Source: Wuchereria bancrofti (Eukaryota > Nematoda > Chromadorea > Rhabditida > Onchocercidae). Taken from it: 64,000 nucleotides of DNA. Position numbers and translations under genes: made by a program. The stretch lies in assembly GCA_005281725.1 (NCBI GenBank), contig SSBO01000012.1, positions 8,216,234 through 8,280,233 of the forward strand, given 5' to 3'. Within the stretch, counting starts at the first letter, position 1, and each line of letters starts with the position of its first letter. Positions 28,524 through 44,822 of this stretch are shown piece by piece. The notes beneath the pieces were generated by a model that worked only from the letters and a program-made list of their open reading frames with translations, was not told the origin of the DNA and did no database searches.

Positions 28524-30256
28524 GTAAGTCAAAACGTGATAATATCTATTGTTAGAGATACAATGTAACAAAAATACAGAATATTTTGCTATCACCATTT
28601 GAACAATGATTTTAACAATCGTATAGAAGGATTTACGATTTTTTTCTTGTATTTTTCAACAGACAGAAAAATCTGGGAAATTTTAAAAATAAATAAATGT
28701 CACAAAAATGTAAATACAGAAGCCTTTTAATTCGCCTATACAAAATAATTTGAACGGGAAATGTTTGTTACGTTTGGTTTGGTTGAGATCTTTCTCCCTC
28801 CTTTCCTTTCCTTTTTCCTCGCAAATGACGTACGAGAATGAATGCTAGACGTTATTCATCATTTTACAAAAAATAAAAAACTAAAAAAATAAAAAGAAGG
28901 AAAAAATACTCTGTTACTCTCATTATTCTTCCAAAGCGACGGAAAAAAAAGAGTAGCAAAACAAAAATCAATGAATGAGCAAATTATTGCTAACTGTTTA
29001 TAAAATCAAAACTGTGGCTAATTTCTATAATTTAATCTTTAATCTGTAATTTCCTTAATTTAATATTTCGATTTTTATTTTGGTTTGTGTGTATGCGTAT
29101 ATGTTAAAATCTTGCAACTTTATTGCAAACTAAACCTTCCATTATTGTCATAAGGTGAAATCTTCACCATTACATGATGAATTCATTTTTGATGATGAAT
29201 GGTTTATTTTGAAGGGTCGTATTTAATAAGTTATATATATTCTCAATAATGATAGATGTCATCATAATGAAATAAGATGAAATTGAAATAAGAAAAATAT
29301 AAATTTAATTTCATTGTTATTGTAAACAAAGTTAGAATAATATGAGAAATGTTTATCAAAATCATTAATTATCATTAACAGGAAACAGTTACTTGTAGAG
29401 AGAAAAAAGGAAAAAAAAAGAAAAAAGGATAGCAATAGCGTAATTTGCTCACGTGATTGATTGTTTGATCATAATTTTCTGGAAATATCATCTTGGCAAC
29501 AAGAAAGTCGTTAATTTTAGAACTTCAACAAATATATTACCAGTAGATGATAATCTTTTGTTATCACATCATTTCAAGTGTAAGAAATAGTTTCACATTT
29601 GAAAAATGCCTCTTCTTTATCTTCATTTTTTTTCTACCTTAGTTAATTTTTTCAAATGAAAAAAAGAACGGAAAATTTTTTTCATAAAATTTAACCTCTT
29701 TTCTAAAAAATTCTAAATCAAATAATGCAATCATAAAGAGCATATAATAGCATATAACAAAAACAGTTATCTCTATTTTTGTTTAAACATATATTTTTGT
29801 TTTTTGATTCTCTCCCAAGCTATTACATTATCAACATTAAACATTTCATATGAAGCACATAAAAATTAATGAAAATGAAAATGTTTTCTCTTGCATTTCT
29901 CATTCCAAAAAAAAAATATATGAGAAATATAAATAGGATAGACAGAGATAGTTTGATTGAGATGGATGATAGAAGCATCATTATAATACCTGACTGTACA
30001 TTTGCATTAGCATTCTTGGCATCCTGAATAATTCACATATATTTCTTTCCAAGCAACTTAATGCTTCAAAATCATAACAATCAATCCTTTCTTTCTTTTC
30101 TAATTCTCTTTCTTTCCCTCCCCTCTCTCATAATTATTCATATTCCTCTACGTTACAAAATAAAAGGTACGCTACGCAATTTTCAAAATTGCTCATATTT
30201 TCAGTATTATAAGAAAAAAGAACAAAAAAAAAAAGTATTCAAAAAATATTGGTGGT

Positions 30257-30332
30257 AAAATTGACTTGAGGAAAAGTTGGATTTTACTATTAATAAAATT
30301 GATTTGAGGAAAAGTTGGATTTTACTATTAAC
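30257..30332. repeat. 38-bp tandem duplication
   Basis: Two adjacent copies of a 38-bp unit (AAAATTGACTTGAGG...), nearly identical with a C/T difference. Recent local duplication in noncoding sequence. Confidence 0.85.
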
Positions 30333-33300
30333 CAATTGATATAACAAACTTTTGTTTTCAATTTATTTGGAACAAATTCAATTTTTATGTTCTTTTGCAA
30401 GTGTGAAATTAAAGTAAGATGTGTTGTACGAGATCTGAGAGTAAGATGTGTCTTTTTTAATTCTTTTGAAATAATTTGATGAATTTAAAATCTTTTGCTA
30501 TATGTCAAATTGAAATCGAAAATTATTGACAAGAATTTCATTTTGTTGGAATTTTTCATTTTCAAAAAAGAATTTCGTTAAAATTTCTTCAAAATTTCAA
30601 TTTTTCGATATGAAACAGTAAACAGTAACAATGAGTATAGGATTTACAGAAGTTTGATCGTTACAAAAATTAAAAGAACATTGCGAAACAGGAATGAAAA
30701 GTAAGGAATGAATAGAATTTTACTCGATATGATAGTTTCGCTTAACTTTATAATTACGATTGATCATGAAATAATCAGGCCTCAAAACTTAGTTGACTCT
30801 AATTTGAATAATATATCACAATTTATTTCTAATAAAATACAAACAAATATCGATAATTTGGCGACTTTTAAATAGATACCCATCAAACATTATCAGTAAT
30901 TTTTATCAAGTGAAACCATATCCACTGGCAAAATGTATTGAACACAATAGCTGATTATATTCTGATGAAGATCGAACATATGTCTTGACGTACTCTACGG
31001 AAATAATCATAAAACATTACAACCTAATAATTTAAAATCTAGCTAGAATCTAAAAAGTAGATCAGTCGTGATTTATTGAGCTGTTTATTTTACTGATAAT
31101 CCATTGCTAAATGTGATATCCTCTTTGAGAAAAGCTCATGATACTGACCGTCACTAGTAACCCAATAACTGGCTAAGCTTTTAATCTTAGTTTTATCTAA
31201 ATGCCTTTCCACTAGACTAACAAATAAACATGTAATCAGAGCAATTTGAAATAAGTTATTTCATATAAGAAACCTATAAATTGATAAATTTATTCACTTT
31301 TCCATTTAAAATTTTTTTAATTTTGATCTTATTAAATTCAACAAAGACCAATTTATTAGGTGACAAAGTAGTATGGACCATACGTGTAAGTGCATATGTT
31401 TATCTTCATAGCATTTCTTTGTACTATTCCAATTTGTCTTCAAGACAATAGCAGCTGCGAAAAAAAAATCTGTTTTTTTCTTTTTACAGTTGCTATTAAA
31501 TTATGCAAAACACTGGATCGACATACTCGTCGATGTTTTCATTTAATTACAAACATGCAAATATTGTGTAATACACTGATTAAAATTCATATATGAATAG
31601 TAAAAGGATCATAATTTCATTTTATTTACCTACAATTCCTTAATGAACATTATTTATTCATTTCATCATTTTCCCATTCTACAATAACTGAATTATCGTT
31701 AAAACTAAATATTTGTCATCCAAGTTTAACCAAATTTTAATGTTTGAATCACTAATCGTTTATTAGCTGAAGCAAACAAGTGAAATTAGAATATCTATAA
31801 AGAGTATTACAGCTATGATTGACAATAATTTATGAACTTAATTTATTTTAGCAGGAATTGTGATTTTTATTCTTTATTCTTTACATCATGATAAATTGTA
31901 ACTACTTGCTAATGCAATTATTTTTTCACTTTTTTGAAGTTTTTAAATCAGTAGTTCAATTATTAGGGTTAAAATAAATGTAGTAGGAATTCATGACAAT
32001 AGAACTTAAACTTTTATCGTGATTTCAACGTGATGCAATTGAGAAATTGTAAGATTTATGATGAGTAACTAAAGTTCAACTGAACATTTATATTTGCATC
32101 ACTGATAAACCTTGAGATAATGTCCAAATTGTTCCTTGCAATTTACCATTTGAAAATTCAACCAAATGTAGAAAATTTGACTGCGGAGATGCTTATCTTA
32201 ATGGCTTAAATCTAAAATATTACTACAGATCGTCTAGTTTTTAAGCATTGCTCTAAATGTCATTGAAACGCTAACATATATTATTCAAAAAGGCCCACAA
32301 ATTTTCGCCTATGAGCTTCCTCATTATATAAATTAAATTCAGAAAAAATTGTAATCGTGAATTTCATAGTTATCCCAACATGTCGTTTTTCAACAAGCTT
32401 AGTTTGTTTGACTTTATGGCTTAAAGGATAATGCGACTAACTTATTTGGTAAAAACATGTAAACGCAAAATTATTTGTTTTTTTTTCTTTTCTTTCTTTG
32501 TAAGTAATGACACTATAATTTTAAACGAGAAATAGCAATCATTCCAATTTGTGAACTAAAGCTAATCAATATTAAAATTGTCAATATTACTTTAGAAGAC
32601 AAAAAGATACGAATTAACATGGATACTTCTCCTCGTAAATAAATTATGCCCGACTTGTACCGAATGCTCATTGCACATCCATTGAATATCGATTGTATTA
32701 TATTGTTTGGTAAGAAAAAAAAAGAAAAACAACCACAAATTACAAATCATTTCAATGGAAGAAAAGGAAGAAAATTGCTCATTATTGCCTGTTTCCTATT
32801 ATTTCTAAAATATAAATAGAATGAACAATTAACGAATAAATCAAATTTTATTCTTCATATGTAAATAAACTAAATTCAATTAAAAAATAAACGAACATAG
32901 TTAATTTTTTTTTTTATAATGAACTGGAATTTATACAACCGCTTGAGCAGATGTTGAAATCTACGACAGAGAATCTTAGAGAAATGATGTTTAACTTCCG
33001 GAACTAAACAATAATATAATTGATAAATACTCATATGGATCCTTAGCCTTAGGTTTATTTTAATGGTGAAAGAACTAAAATTTTCACAAAAGAAATGAAA
33101 TATAACAGTTTACAGAATAAATTCGCTACTGAAGCTGTTATTTCATGTCAACATATTTGCAAACAGTTTAAATGGGAAATTTTTTCAATTCATTTATAAT
33201 GTTTGTACTAAATTATTTATTTATAATTAAAAATAAATGTGTACTTTTTGTTAATAATTTCGCTGTTAAATTACTTAAAAACCTGATAAATTGCAGTTTT

Positions 33301-36300
33301 CTTGATCTTTATCATAGCTTAGTAGTAAATGTAATGTATCGAATATAGGAATGTTACCATACATTAGTATGGCTTTAATTAAGCCTCTAGAATAGTCGAA
33401 GTATTAAATCAATTCATTTATTAGATGGGTCATTAGCAATGCTCATTACCTATCTTCTTTTTGCTTCTTGCTGGTTATGCTTGTTCAGCTGGCTTGAAAT
33501 TTCAAGTTTAAATGGGCACTTACCATATTCTAGTTCGAAATTCCTCAACCTTTAAAAACTTTGAGTAAAGGTATAAACATACAAGTGTACAAGATTTTCT
33601 CCCAATATTTATTCTAAATTAATACTCTCAACATTGCTTCTTTTTTAATAGATTGATAAAATAACATTAGCTAGCAGATACATTCAGTTAATTTTTACAG
33701 AACGAAAATAGATTAAAACCAAATGAATTGAAATTCTACTTTCAATTAGCACACAAAGGCGGATTTGATTTCAAAAGGTCAGTTAATAGGCTTATCAAGA
33801 CGACACTGATGGGCCTGTCAAAGTGATAACGATGCAGTAGCAACATAAGCATCAAATATATTGTCATCATGAATATGCATTAACACTCAGTTGAAACATT
33901 TGTGCCTGCAATTAAACATGCATCCATGGAAGAGCAATGCATGTTATCGTGAATTCCCCTCTATAATTCAAAAAAAAAGAAAAAAAAGAAAAAAACAGTA
34001 GTAATAATCCTTTCAGGATCAGACGATATTATCATTTGAACCTGAATAATGAGAGATGTTCTGGGAGATGTTGATAAGCTAATATTTTAAATGCTTCAAA
34101 AAAAAAACCAATATTTTTATATATTTGAAATAAATCGATTTAATATCTATTTGAATTGCTTCCATTTTTTTCTTCTTTTTTTGTTTTTTCTTTTTGAAAT
34201 TCTTTCGCTTCGCTTCGCTAGATGTTTGCGACATGAGTTGTATTACACAATTTTGATTACTTGTCTTTCAAATAATTCCATCAACTTTACATTATCTGTA
34301 AAATTGAATAAAAACAGACTTTTCAGGATAGCTGAAACAAATATGAAGCACAATGTAATTGGCTGAAAAAAAGATTGAATCTCGGTTAAAACATCTGTAC
34401 CAATTATTTGGACCAGTTAAATTGGGTGGCTCAAATTTTTTCTCCCTCACATCCTTCTGTAAATCAATTATTACTATACCTGATATTTTCCTTCATCATC
34501 TCTTTCCATCTGTCTTGCCTTCTCATAAACTAGCAACACATAATTCACTTCAATTAGCTTCCGCATCTTTGTTTTAAGATCAAAAGAAAAAGATTAGCTA
34601 ATATGGAAGAATTTCATATTGAAACTTGATTTTATATTGAAATTTGAAAAATTACATCGAAGTTTTTCAAAAAATGAAATAGGAAAAAGAAAATGTCCCT
34701 GATAAGGAATTAATAAATGAATATTCACTACAATGTAACGATTAGTACTTCTTTTCACATCAGCACTCCATTATAAAATCAAATATGGAACAAAAAGAAA
34801 GGTATCAGATTTATGCAAAAATGATTTTTTCCCTAAAAGTTGTATTGTTTTCAAATGGTAATGATGACTTTAGAGGAGACTTTTAAAAGATGGAAAAAAA
34901 AGAAAATTACTTTTGAATAATACAAATAAAATATTTAGTTCAAATGATTATGAAAACGATACAAGAAATTAGGAAAATAAGAATGATGCTGAAGGATAAA
35001 TTAATTTATTCAGCATTTTCAAACATGAATTAATCGTCTAATACAATACTACAATACAAAATTTGAGCTTACATTTAGCAAGCAATAAATATTTTTATTA
35101 GCATTAATAAATTGAAATCGTTTAATCAATGAAACAATATGAAATAGGGAAACATGACATCAATTAATTTGAATCTCTCAGTAACAGTACCAAGAGAGAA
35201 AAAAGACCTATTTTATAGTTTACGACACATATTTGTTTCACTTACTTGAACAATTTTTAAATAAAAAATCATTCTATAAATCATACAAAATAATAAAAAG
35301 ATAAAAGGATAAATTATTATCCATTTATCAGTGACTCCTATCACGCAAATCACAACGTAGATTATTGCAATATCATTTTCCAAGTAAAGCAGAAGATTCT
35401 TATTTATACCATCGCCAATTAATTCTGTTATAACATTCAGAATTGGGCATGAACTTCAGACAGAAAACAGGAAACTCAATCGCTTAAACCTAATCAAATG
35501 GCTACTGCCAAGGAAGCATGAAAAATGGAATCGTCAGACATTTTAAAGATTAATCATTCAGGAAAATTGGATTATTGGATGTGGAAAAAAAAGATGAATT
35601 TCATAAATTTAAAAGCTATTCATCGAATTTATAAAGCTGATTAAATCAACGATTAATAAATAAATCAAATGAAAGGTAAGGAAAAAGATTTGATTGTGAA
35701 GATGAAAAAACAGAGAGAGAGAAACAGATTTGTGATGAATGAAAAATAGTTAGAAATGAGTTAAAGAAGAGTGTCCGATCATCTAACATAATACTTTTCC
35801 TCATTGCTACTGAAATGGATCATCGGATTTATATGGATAACAAGTTTTGATCTCTTATAAAGCAAGCAGAAGTTATGATTGATCTTATGATTGATCATAT
35901 TAGCTCATTGCAATGGGTTAACTTTTGTTCTTTTGATAGTTTTAATCTAAAAACATGAAGAAAAAAAATTCAAAATGAATGAGCATATTAAGAAGTACTT
36001 TGTAAATAAGTGTTGAATAAATTAGTGTTGTTGGTAGGAAAGGTAAGTGCGTGAGCAAAATATAAAAATCGATCGATTATTTTGCTTGAATTCAACATAA
36101 AAAAGTTATTTGGAGTCCCCAGAAATGTCACTTTTTAAAATCTTTTTATTATGGATAATAAAAGAGAAAGAGAAAGCTATAAGAATCTAAAGTTTACCCT
36201 TTTTAATGAATAAGACGGTAGTCTTCTTTCTGATTCATTGAATAAGTTTTTTAGGCTGTTCTCAACCAATTTTTTTCCCTCTAATACAGGAATGAAAAAT

Positions 36301-36851
36301 ACTGTTTTTATCGGCGCGGAAGAAAGTCACATGAATGATAGACTAATTTCTTGATCATTTATCAATTCGTATCTTAAATCTACGTTTTGAGCTATCATAT
36401 GGCAGTTAGTTGGGAGTGATAACTACAATATAAAAATATCATCGTTATCAATTTAATATACCAAACCGCTTGATTACTAAAACATTTGGAATATAACCTT
36501 CCTGGATGATTGAACTGTGGCACAACTTCACTAATTTGTTAATTATCCGTGCATAACGGATAGGAGCAATACTGATTGTTTTTTCATTGCAACATACAGA
36601 AAGGAAATGCTGGCAAAATCAATTTAGCTTAACTCAGAAATATTTGAAATAGTCAGATAGATAGACCATCAAAAGATTAGAATTGCTATGGTCAGAAAAA
36701 CATTTTTTTTTTTTTTCATCCAATAACGAAAATTAAATTTAACTTGAATTATTTGCTACATAAACGCTCAAATATAAGTTCCGTTCGAAATTTTTGAGAT
36801 TATTTTGGCATTGTAAATGAAAAGATCTAAGAGATTGGATATTAACAGAAG

Positions 36852-37260
36852 ATTAAGAATAGCACCGGATCTGAGGTAGAAAAGGCTAAGGAAAATCAGG
36901 AAAGTGAACAGTGAGAAAGAAGTCTCTGTAAAACAAAAAAAAAAGAAATATTACGAAACAGTTTCACATAATTTTGTTTTGAATATACTATGGAAATTGC
37001 TAAAGTAATGTTGAAAATGGGTAAAATATATTTTTGACAGGGAATTCTAAGGAAAAATTTAACTGTAGAAGGAAAAATAGCTTAAAATAAGAAGCAGTCA
37101 TCATGTCGGCAAAAGTTTTTGGAAAATTAAATGCTTTTAAAAAAAATGGTACTCGGGAGAATGAATAAGAGAAGTGAAATTAAGAATAGCAATGGATCTG
37201 AGGTAGAAAGGGCTAAGGAAGATCAGGAGAGTGAACAGTGAGAGAGAAGTCTCTGTAAAG
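36852..37260. repeat. Pair of about 80-bp direct repeats
   Basis: Copies at 36852-36932 and 37179-37260 share most of their sequence (for example GGATCTGAGGTAGAAA and GAACAGTGAGA), with mainly A/G transitions. Spacing is about 327 bp. Both keep one open frame reading GSEVE-AKE-QESEQ followed by a stop. The repeat may derive from a small dispersed family; the other members are not in this window. Confidence 0.8.
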
Positions 37261-37800
37261 AGCTATGCAAACGAAGTTTACATATAGCTGATAGGTGCAA
37301 ACATTGTTCAGTTCCACTTTTCGCTTTCTTTTCTCGACCAATGATTAATAAAGTTTCCAAACAAAGTAGTTCATTATAGGGATAGTGTTGCTGTTTGATA
37401 CGAATGATTTAGCGTGTTTAGAAGATAGAATTCATTAGGCTAACTTAGAATCACAACATTATATTAAGATGGATCGTTGAAGTATATGGTAAACACCGGA
37501 ACATAAGTGGAAGTGATAACATTTACAAGAATCAAAATGAATACACCGCGTTCGAATATAGGAAAGAATGAGTGAAAAATAGGATAAGGTAAGGAAAATT
37601 TTCAACTTTTCACTATTACGATGCAATGGTGAAATTTAGAAGTGATATGATGATAGCCTGAATATCTATCATTAACGATAAAAGCATACAAGTTTGGGGG
37701 ATTTTTTTCACCTTTATTCTTATCCATCTTAACAAAATGATTCGTATCGGTGTGTCGTGTTCTCTCCAATCAATAATTATGATTTTATTTAATATTTCAG

Positions 37801-37897
37801 TAGGTTATAATCTATGTTTTAGGAGTGTTATAGCTCTTTCTGGTAAAATAATTAACAACGAAGTCATTTACAAAGAACTATACTTCATGAAGATCAA
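37801..37897 (+). other. Exon-like segment upstream of the Smad locus
   Basis: A strong acceptor (TTTAATATTTCAG) and a strong donor (ATCAA|GTAAGTATT) bracket 97 nt open in one frame (2 nt, 31 codons, 2 nt; includes FRSVIALSGKIINNEV). It may be the end of an unrecognised gene or an upstream exon of the Smad transcript. I recognise no homology. Confidence 0.25.
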
Positions 37898-39221
37898 GTA
37901 AGTATTAAGATAGTCCCAACAGTGATAATCGTGAATTCCAATGATGCATGATAAACTTAATTTTATGAGTTAGCATGATATGGTGTGTACATTTCAAGGC
38001 AAATAACGAATTATCATTTGGTATAAAAAATGAACCATTTGGAATATTTTAAAATTATTAATCATCAAGTTCATTTAAGATATTTGATTTAACAACACTT
38101 CACTCAGTATGAAAGTTGGAGTATGAATGATTCGGTTTGATAAGTTGACTCACTTTTGCTGATTACGTATAGTAGGTGATTAAAACTGTAAAAATCATGC
38201 TGAATTGTTCGATTGTTTCTACCCTTGAAATTCCGTGGTAGCAATGAATGAATGCATGGTATACGTGATGCTCTGTAATGGTGACGTGTACGTTCACGTA
38301 ACCCACGTCTACAGTCACTTTTTCAGCCCCTCTTGTCGACCACTACCACTATAAACCACCGGTCTCAACAGTAACCTAGTCGACAATGAAGCTGTTCTCG
38401 TTCTCGAAGACTCTTGAAACATTATTGGCTGCTACCCAACTATTTTGGCTCCTTTCCATCTCTGACACACACACTCACAGATACGGAAAAAAGATGATGA
38501 ATGTATAGCTTCTCTGCGTCTTCCTCCATAGTGCACTATCTCAGCCTCTTTTCTATGGCTTTTTTCTATGTTTCGGGCATGAAGCTGCATAATGTCCCTT
38601 CTTTTTTTATTTTCTTACCTCTTTCCCGGCGTACTTTATCACTACCGCAAGCCGTTAGATCATGTAGTTACTGAGCAAGTTACACTAACTCACGTCCACG
38701 TTATGTTTTTACGTACAATTATCGTTAGGAGGTATTTGTTGTAGTGAGGCAGGCATATATTTCGTAATCTTTGTTGGTTGCACCACCATTTCTCAGATGT
38801 GAATTTTGTTGTTCGTCCTCTTACTTTAACTAATTACACTTGTGGTTCTGTAATATCTCTATGTGCTTTATACTACCGCGAATAACTTTCGTGCTTGAAA
38901 GAAAAACTGTGAAATAAATATTTACTAATAGTCACAGGTCCTCATTCTTGTCTCTAGTTCTTTATCAGCATGTCACTGATAAAATCCATGTGATAGGAAG
39001 AGGTGGAGAATGCTATGGGCTTTAGTAGTGTAGCTGACATAAAAATGTCGGATCTGATCCAGTAATTGAACAGCACCAATTAACAATGTGGAGAAATATT
39101 TTTATTAATCCCGGTTTGGAAAAAAGTCAGAGTTAGCTAGTTGGTTGTTTGGATTAGATAGAAAGACAATAACGCTCAAATTTACTGAACCAAGAGTACA
39201 GCGGACCTAACTGCGATAAAC

Positions 39222-39363
39222 TTAACGGAGGACAAACCGATAATCTGAAATCTAGCATCTAATTCTCTTGCTTTTCATTATGTATTTCAGGTTTAACGGA
39301 GGACAAACCGATAATCTGAAATCTAGCATCTAATTCTCTTGCTTTTCATTATGTATTTCAGGT
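39222..39363. repeat. 71-bp tandem duplication carrying a splice acceptor
   Basis: Two exact 71-bp copies (39222-39292, 39293-39363). Each starts TTAACGGAGGACAAACC and ends ATGTATTTCAGGT, so the duplication supplies two alternative 3' splice sites. Confidence 0.9.
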
Positions 39364-39508
39364 TTGAGTTGAACGCGATGCTAAAATAGCATCCTGTCCG
39401 TTCGTCCGTTTGCCTGCATCGTGTCTATTCTTCCATTCGTCTGTCATATGTTCGCTCCGATCTGGAAGCAATAATGAATTGCAGCATTAAGTTCTCTTCA
39501 CCGTAATG
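39362..39508 (+). other. Possible 5' untranslated exon
   Basis: Begins after the second TATTTCAG of the 71-bp duplication and ends at a consensus donor (GTAATG|GTAAGTTG). All three frames contain stops, so if it is an exon it is noncoding. It lies upstream of and collinear with the Smad gene. Confidence 0.3.
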
Positions 39509-40174
39509 GTAAGTTGAAGTTTCAGTCATTTCAGTCAACGTTTGGCATACTGTAAATGCCCCAATTCAAGAATCAGATTTACTATTTGAGTTGGCTGGTT
39601 AATCTTCGTTCTGTTCCCCATTTTTCATTATTTTTCTTACATTTGGGCACTTTTGGTTACAAATCTGTAACTTTTCCATATATCAGTTCATTTTGAGCAG
39701 TTTGATGATATTACCAATTCAGTTGCATTTCACCAGTAATGTCTGTCTTTGATATAATATGCCTTATTATAGCCGAATTTACTAATTTTGTACTGCTTTA
39801 GTAAGTCAGTTTGAGGCACTGTTTTTTCCCTTTGCAAAATACATGTCTAGAAAGCAGAGAATGAGGTGCAAATATCTTCCTGTCTTATTCTGTTCAGTAT
39901 TTTCAATTTTCAGTATATTGTACATTCAGTTTCGGTAGATTGTAATTCATCAGCGACTGATTCAGTCAGGTTTTAATCAAACTCTTTTCATCCACATTTG
40001 CAATTACCATTATAGTAGCTTCGTTTTAGATTTTAATTTACTATATCATTTTGCTACTTCTGATATTAAAATAAGAGTTTTTTTCTGGGCCTATAATCAC
40101 TAGCATTTTTGCTAGGAAACTTTACTTTTTCACTTTTACAGTAACCTTTTTTTATTTTTCGCTTTCTTTTCCAG

Positions 40175-40243
40175 GATTTTGTGCCTGCGTACTAATTGGG
40201 AGTTGTGATCGTACAATCAGTGCTCTGCCTCATATAATTGAAG
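40175..40243 (+). other. Possible 5' exon of the Smad transcript
   Basis: A pyrimidine-rich acceptor (TTTCTTTTCCAG) and a strong donor (GAAG|GTACGTT) bracket 69 nt. One frame is open (ACVLIGSCDRTISALPHIIE), but its phase does not fit the first Smad coding exon directly. An untranslated exon or an exon of an alternative transcript is most likely. It does not look like an MH1 domain. Confidence 0.35.
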
Positions 40244-42421
40244 GTACGTTCTAATCGTTATGCTTTTGTAATAATTTTTTAATGTGTATGTTATGTTAGT
40301 TGTGTATGTTAGTTAATAATTCTTTGAGGAGTTAAGAGTATCGGCATTGTTATAGCGGTAGCCACTTTTAACCTCTTTAACTTTATGTTGAATTTGAAAA
40401 CGAAAATATCATTATCTGCTTATATTTGCTTATATAAGATTTACTGAAAACTTCTTGAGCTTCTTATTAAATGAGTTATGAAAAAAATTAACGTCGCTTG
40501 GTCGTGGTCGTAGAAATTATTTGCATATTGAAATATTGATGACGAATTTTTTTATTGCGTTCTTCGTTAAGTAGTGCTGCAATTCAAATAAGAGGTTTGA
40601 TATTTTTCGATAAGATAGCAAGACGCTTGCTGTTTCATCTAATTCTTCTGGATGTTCCACGTTTGTTTATTCAAATTTAGACGACATTAAAAAACTGTTT
40701 ATCTACCTATTTAATGAACTGACCCAAGTTTGCTCAACTCATCATTTTTTTACCAGTTCTGAATTCTATAATTGTGTGTTGGTCTCTTATTGATAACATA
40801 TTTTTGTACATATTCAGAGCCTTTCATTAACAGTTTATTTGTAAATAGTCTTCCCGCATCTTCTCTTTCATTTACTCTTCACCTAATTAAGATTGTCTGA
40901 ATTCTGGTCTTCTGCTGGTAATATCAGATCACCGCATTGGAGCTGTTCCGTATTGTATGTAATGCCTAGTTTGCACATAATTACAAAAAAAAGGAAAAAG
41001 TTTTTTTGAGGTTTAATAAATGCTGTTTCATGAATGTGTAAGGCGAACTATATATAGCTTTGTTGTAGTTCGAATCTGTTTGGTTGAAATCTGTCATTTA
41101 ATTGGCTACAGGTTTTGTTGAATTAATTAAAGTGGTCTTTGATTTTTTCTGTGTTAGCTATATTCTGTATTAGTACCACAGTGGATTAATTTAAATTATT
41201 TAGCATAAATGGAAGTTCACCTCCCTATGGTTAGTACATTCAATACAAAACCGGCACAGGGAAATTCCATATCATTGGTCAGCAAAGATTTATTGTATGG
41301 CAGCTGTCACCATCTGAAGTTAAAAAATTAACTATGGGGCCAAATTCTGTCTCTTAACTCTTGTAGTTGAGTGATAGTGCTAGTAATAGTAGTAGTATAA
41401 ATTATGCATTTTATTTTCTAATCATCTGTAACACTATGCGTTCCAGTTCATGCATGCTTTCACGTAGATATTTAAACATTTATGTTTTTTCAATCTCAAA
41501 TTATATGATCCACGTAATTTACGGTAGTTTTAGAAACGACAAGTGGGTCTTTGGCGTTTAATCGATTGCCACAAGTCCTACTCTACCAAAAAGGATCATC
41601 ATATAAACATTTGCTTTTTACATTTCTTATGTTAAATACAGCCTTTTTGATATTTTGGTGTGTTTATCAGATTTCACAAAGTTTGTATGGATTTAGAATA
41701 GGTAAGCGGGCAAAGAGAGAGAGACCGGGGAGAGAATTGGCTACGCCGGTTTGGATGTTGGATGTGTGTACATGGTTTGCGGGCATCGTCATCATTTCCT
41801 TGTGCATACAACTTTCTCCTCACAGCCATATAGACTCATGTAACAGTAGTTGGTGGCTTTTCGCTCGTCTCATTTACATTGTTCCCGGCAAATGTATGAT
41901 TGCTCTCACGTTCCAATACCCTTTCTCATCCTTAAAAAAAATATAGTTTGTTGAAACTCGTCACACGTATTTTGTATCTCTCTATTCCTTTATTGTGTTC
42001 TCGTGATTCTTCAGTGTCAGCTAGTGACTTTTCAGATTTCCTTTTGATTTACGAGGACTTTATTAAAGGCTGAAAAAGGGAGGGGAAAAAGAGAAATTTA
42101 GGTACTTGTCATGGAAAACAAATTTGTTTTTTATTTAAATATGCCTGAGTTATGAGTTTATAACTTTGAACACGAAGATTTGAGATTTTCTCGAATAAAA
42201 TACAAATTCCAAAACTAGCAAGATGTTATAGGCAGAGTCGGCTACAGTGGCTTTTTCCTTAACTGAAAATAGACGATAAAACAGTGCTTATTTGTGATTT
42301 TCAGTGCATTCTTAAAGAATCTTTTATGGCTAACAAAGATTTCTAGAATGAATCGAGATTGCTGAATTCATCAGAATGTATCACACCTTCTGTCAGTCAA
42401 ATTTAATGAGCTATTATTTAG

Positions 42422-44822
<2,401 letters not shown>

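Larger units (their letters stand above)
28524..37800. other. Gene-poor intergenic sequence
   Basis: AT-rich sequence with small tandem duplications (30.26 kb) and a dispersed repeat pair (36.85 and 37.18 kb) listed separately. The open frames near 34.1-34.6 kb are low-complexity with no splice or domain support. No convincing gene on either strand. Confidence 0.45.

Noticed and set aside
38627..38694. Minus-strand exon-like segment with good acceptor and donor
   Set aside because: All three frames have early stops; there is no supporting neighbour on that strand.
41210..41332. 40-codon frame starting MEVHLPMVSTFNTKPAQG before the Smad coding exons
   Set aside because: No donor in phase with exon 42422 and no MH1 resemblance; probably chance.
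41551..41946. 131-codon open frame, partly hydrophobic, upstream of the Smad
   Set aside because: It begins at a TTG, has no splice or start context and matches no family. About one frame of this length is expected by chance in a window of this composition.
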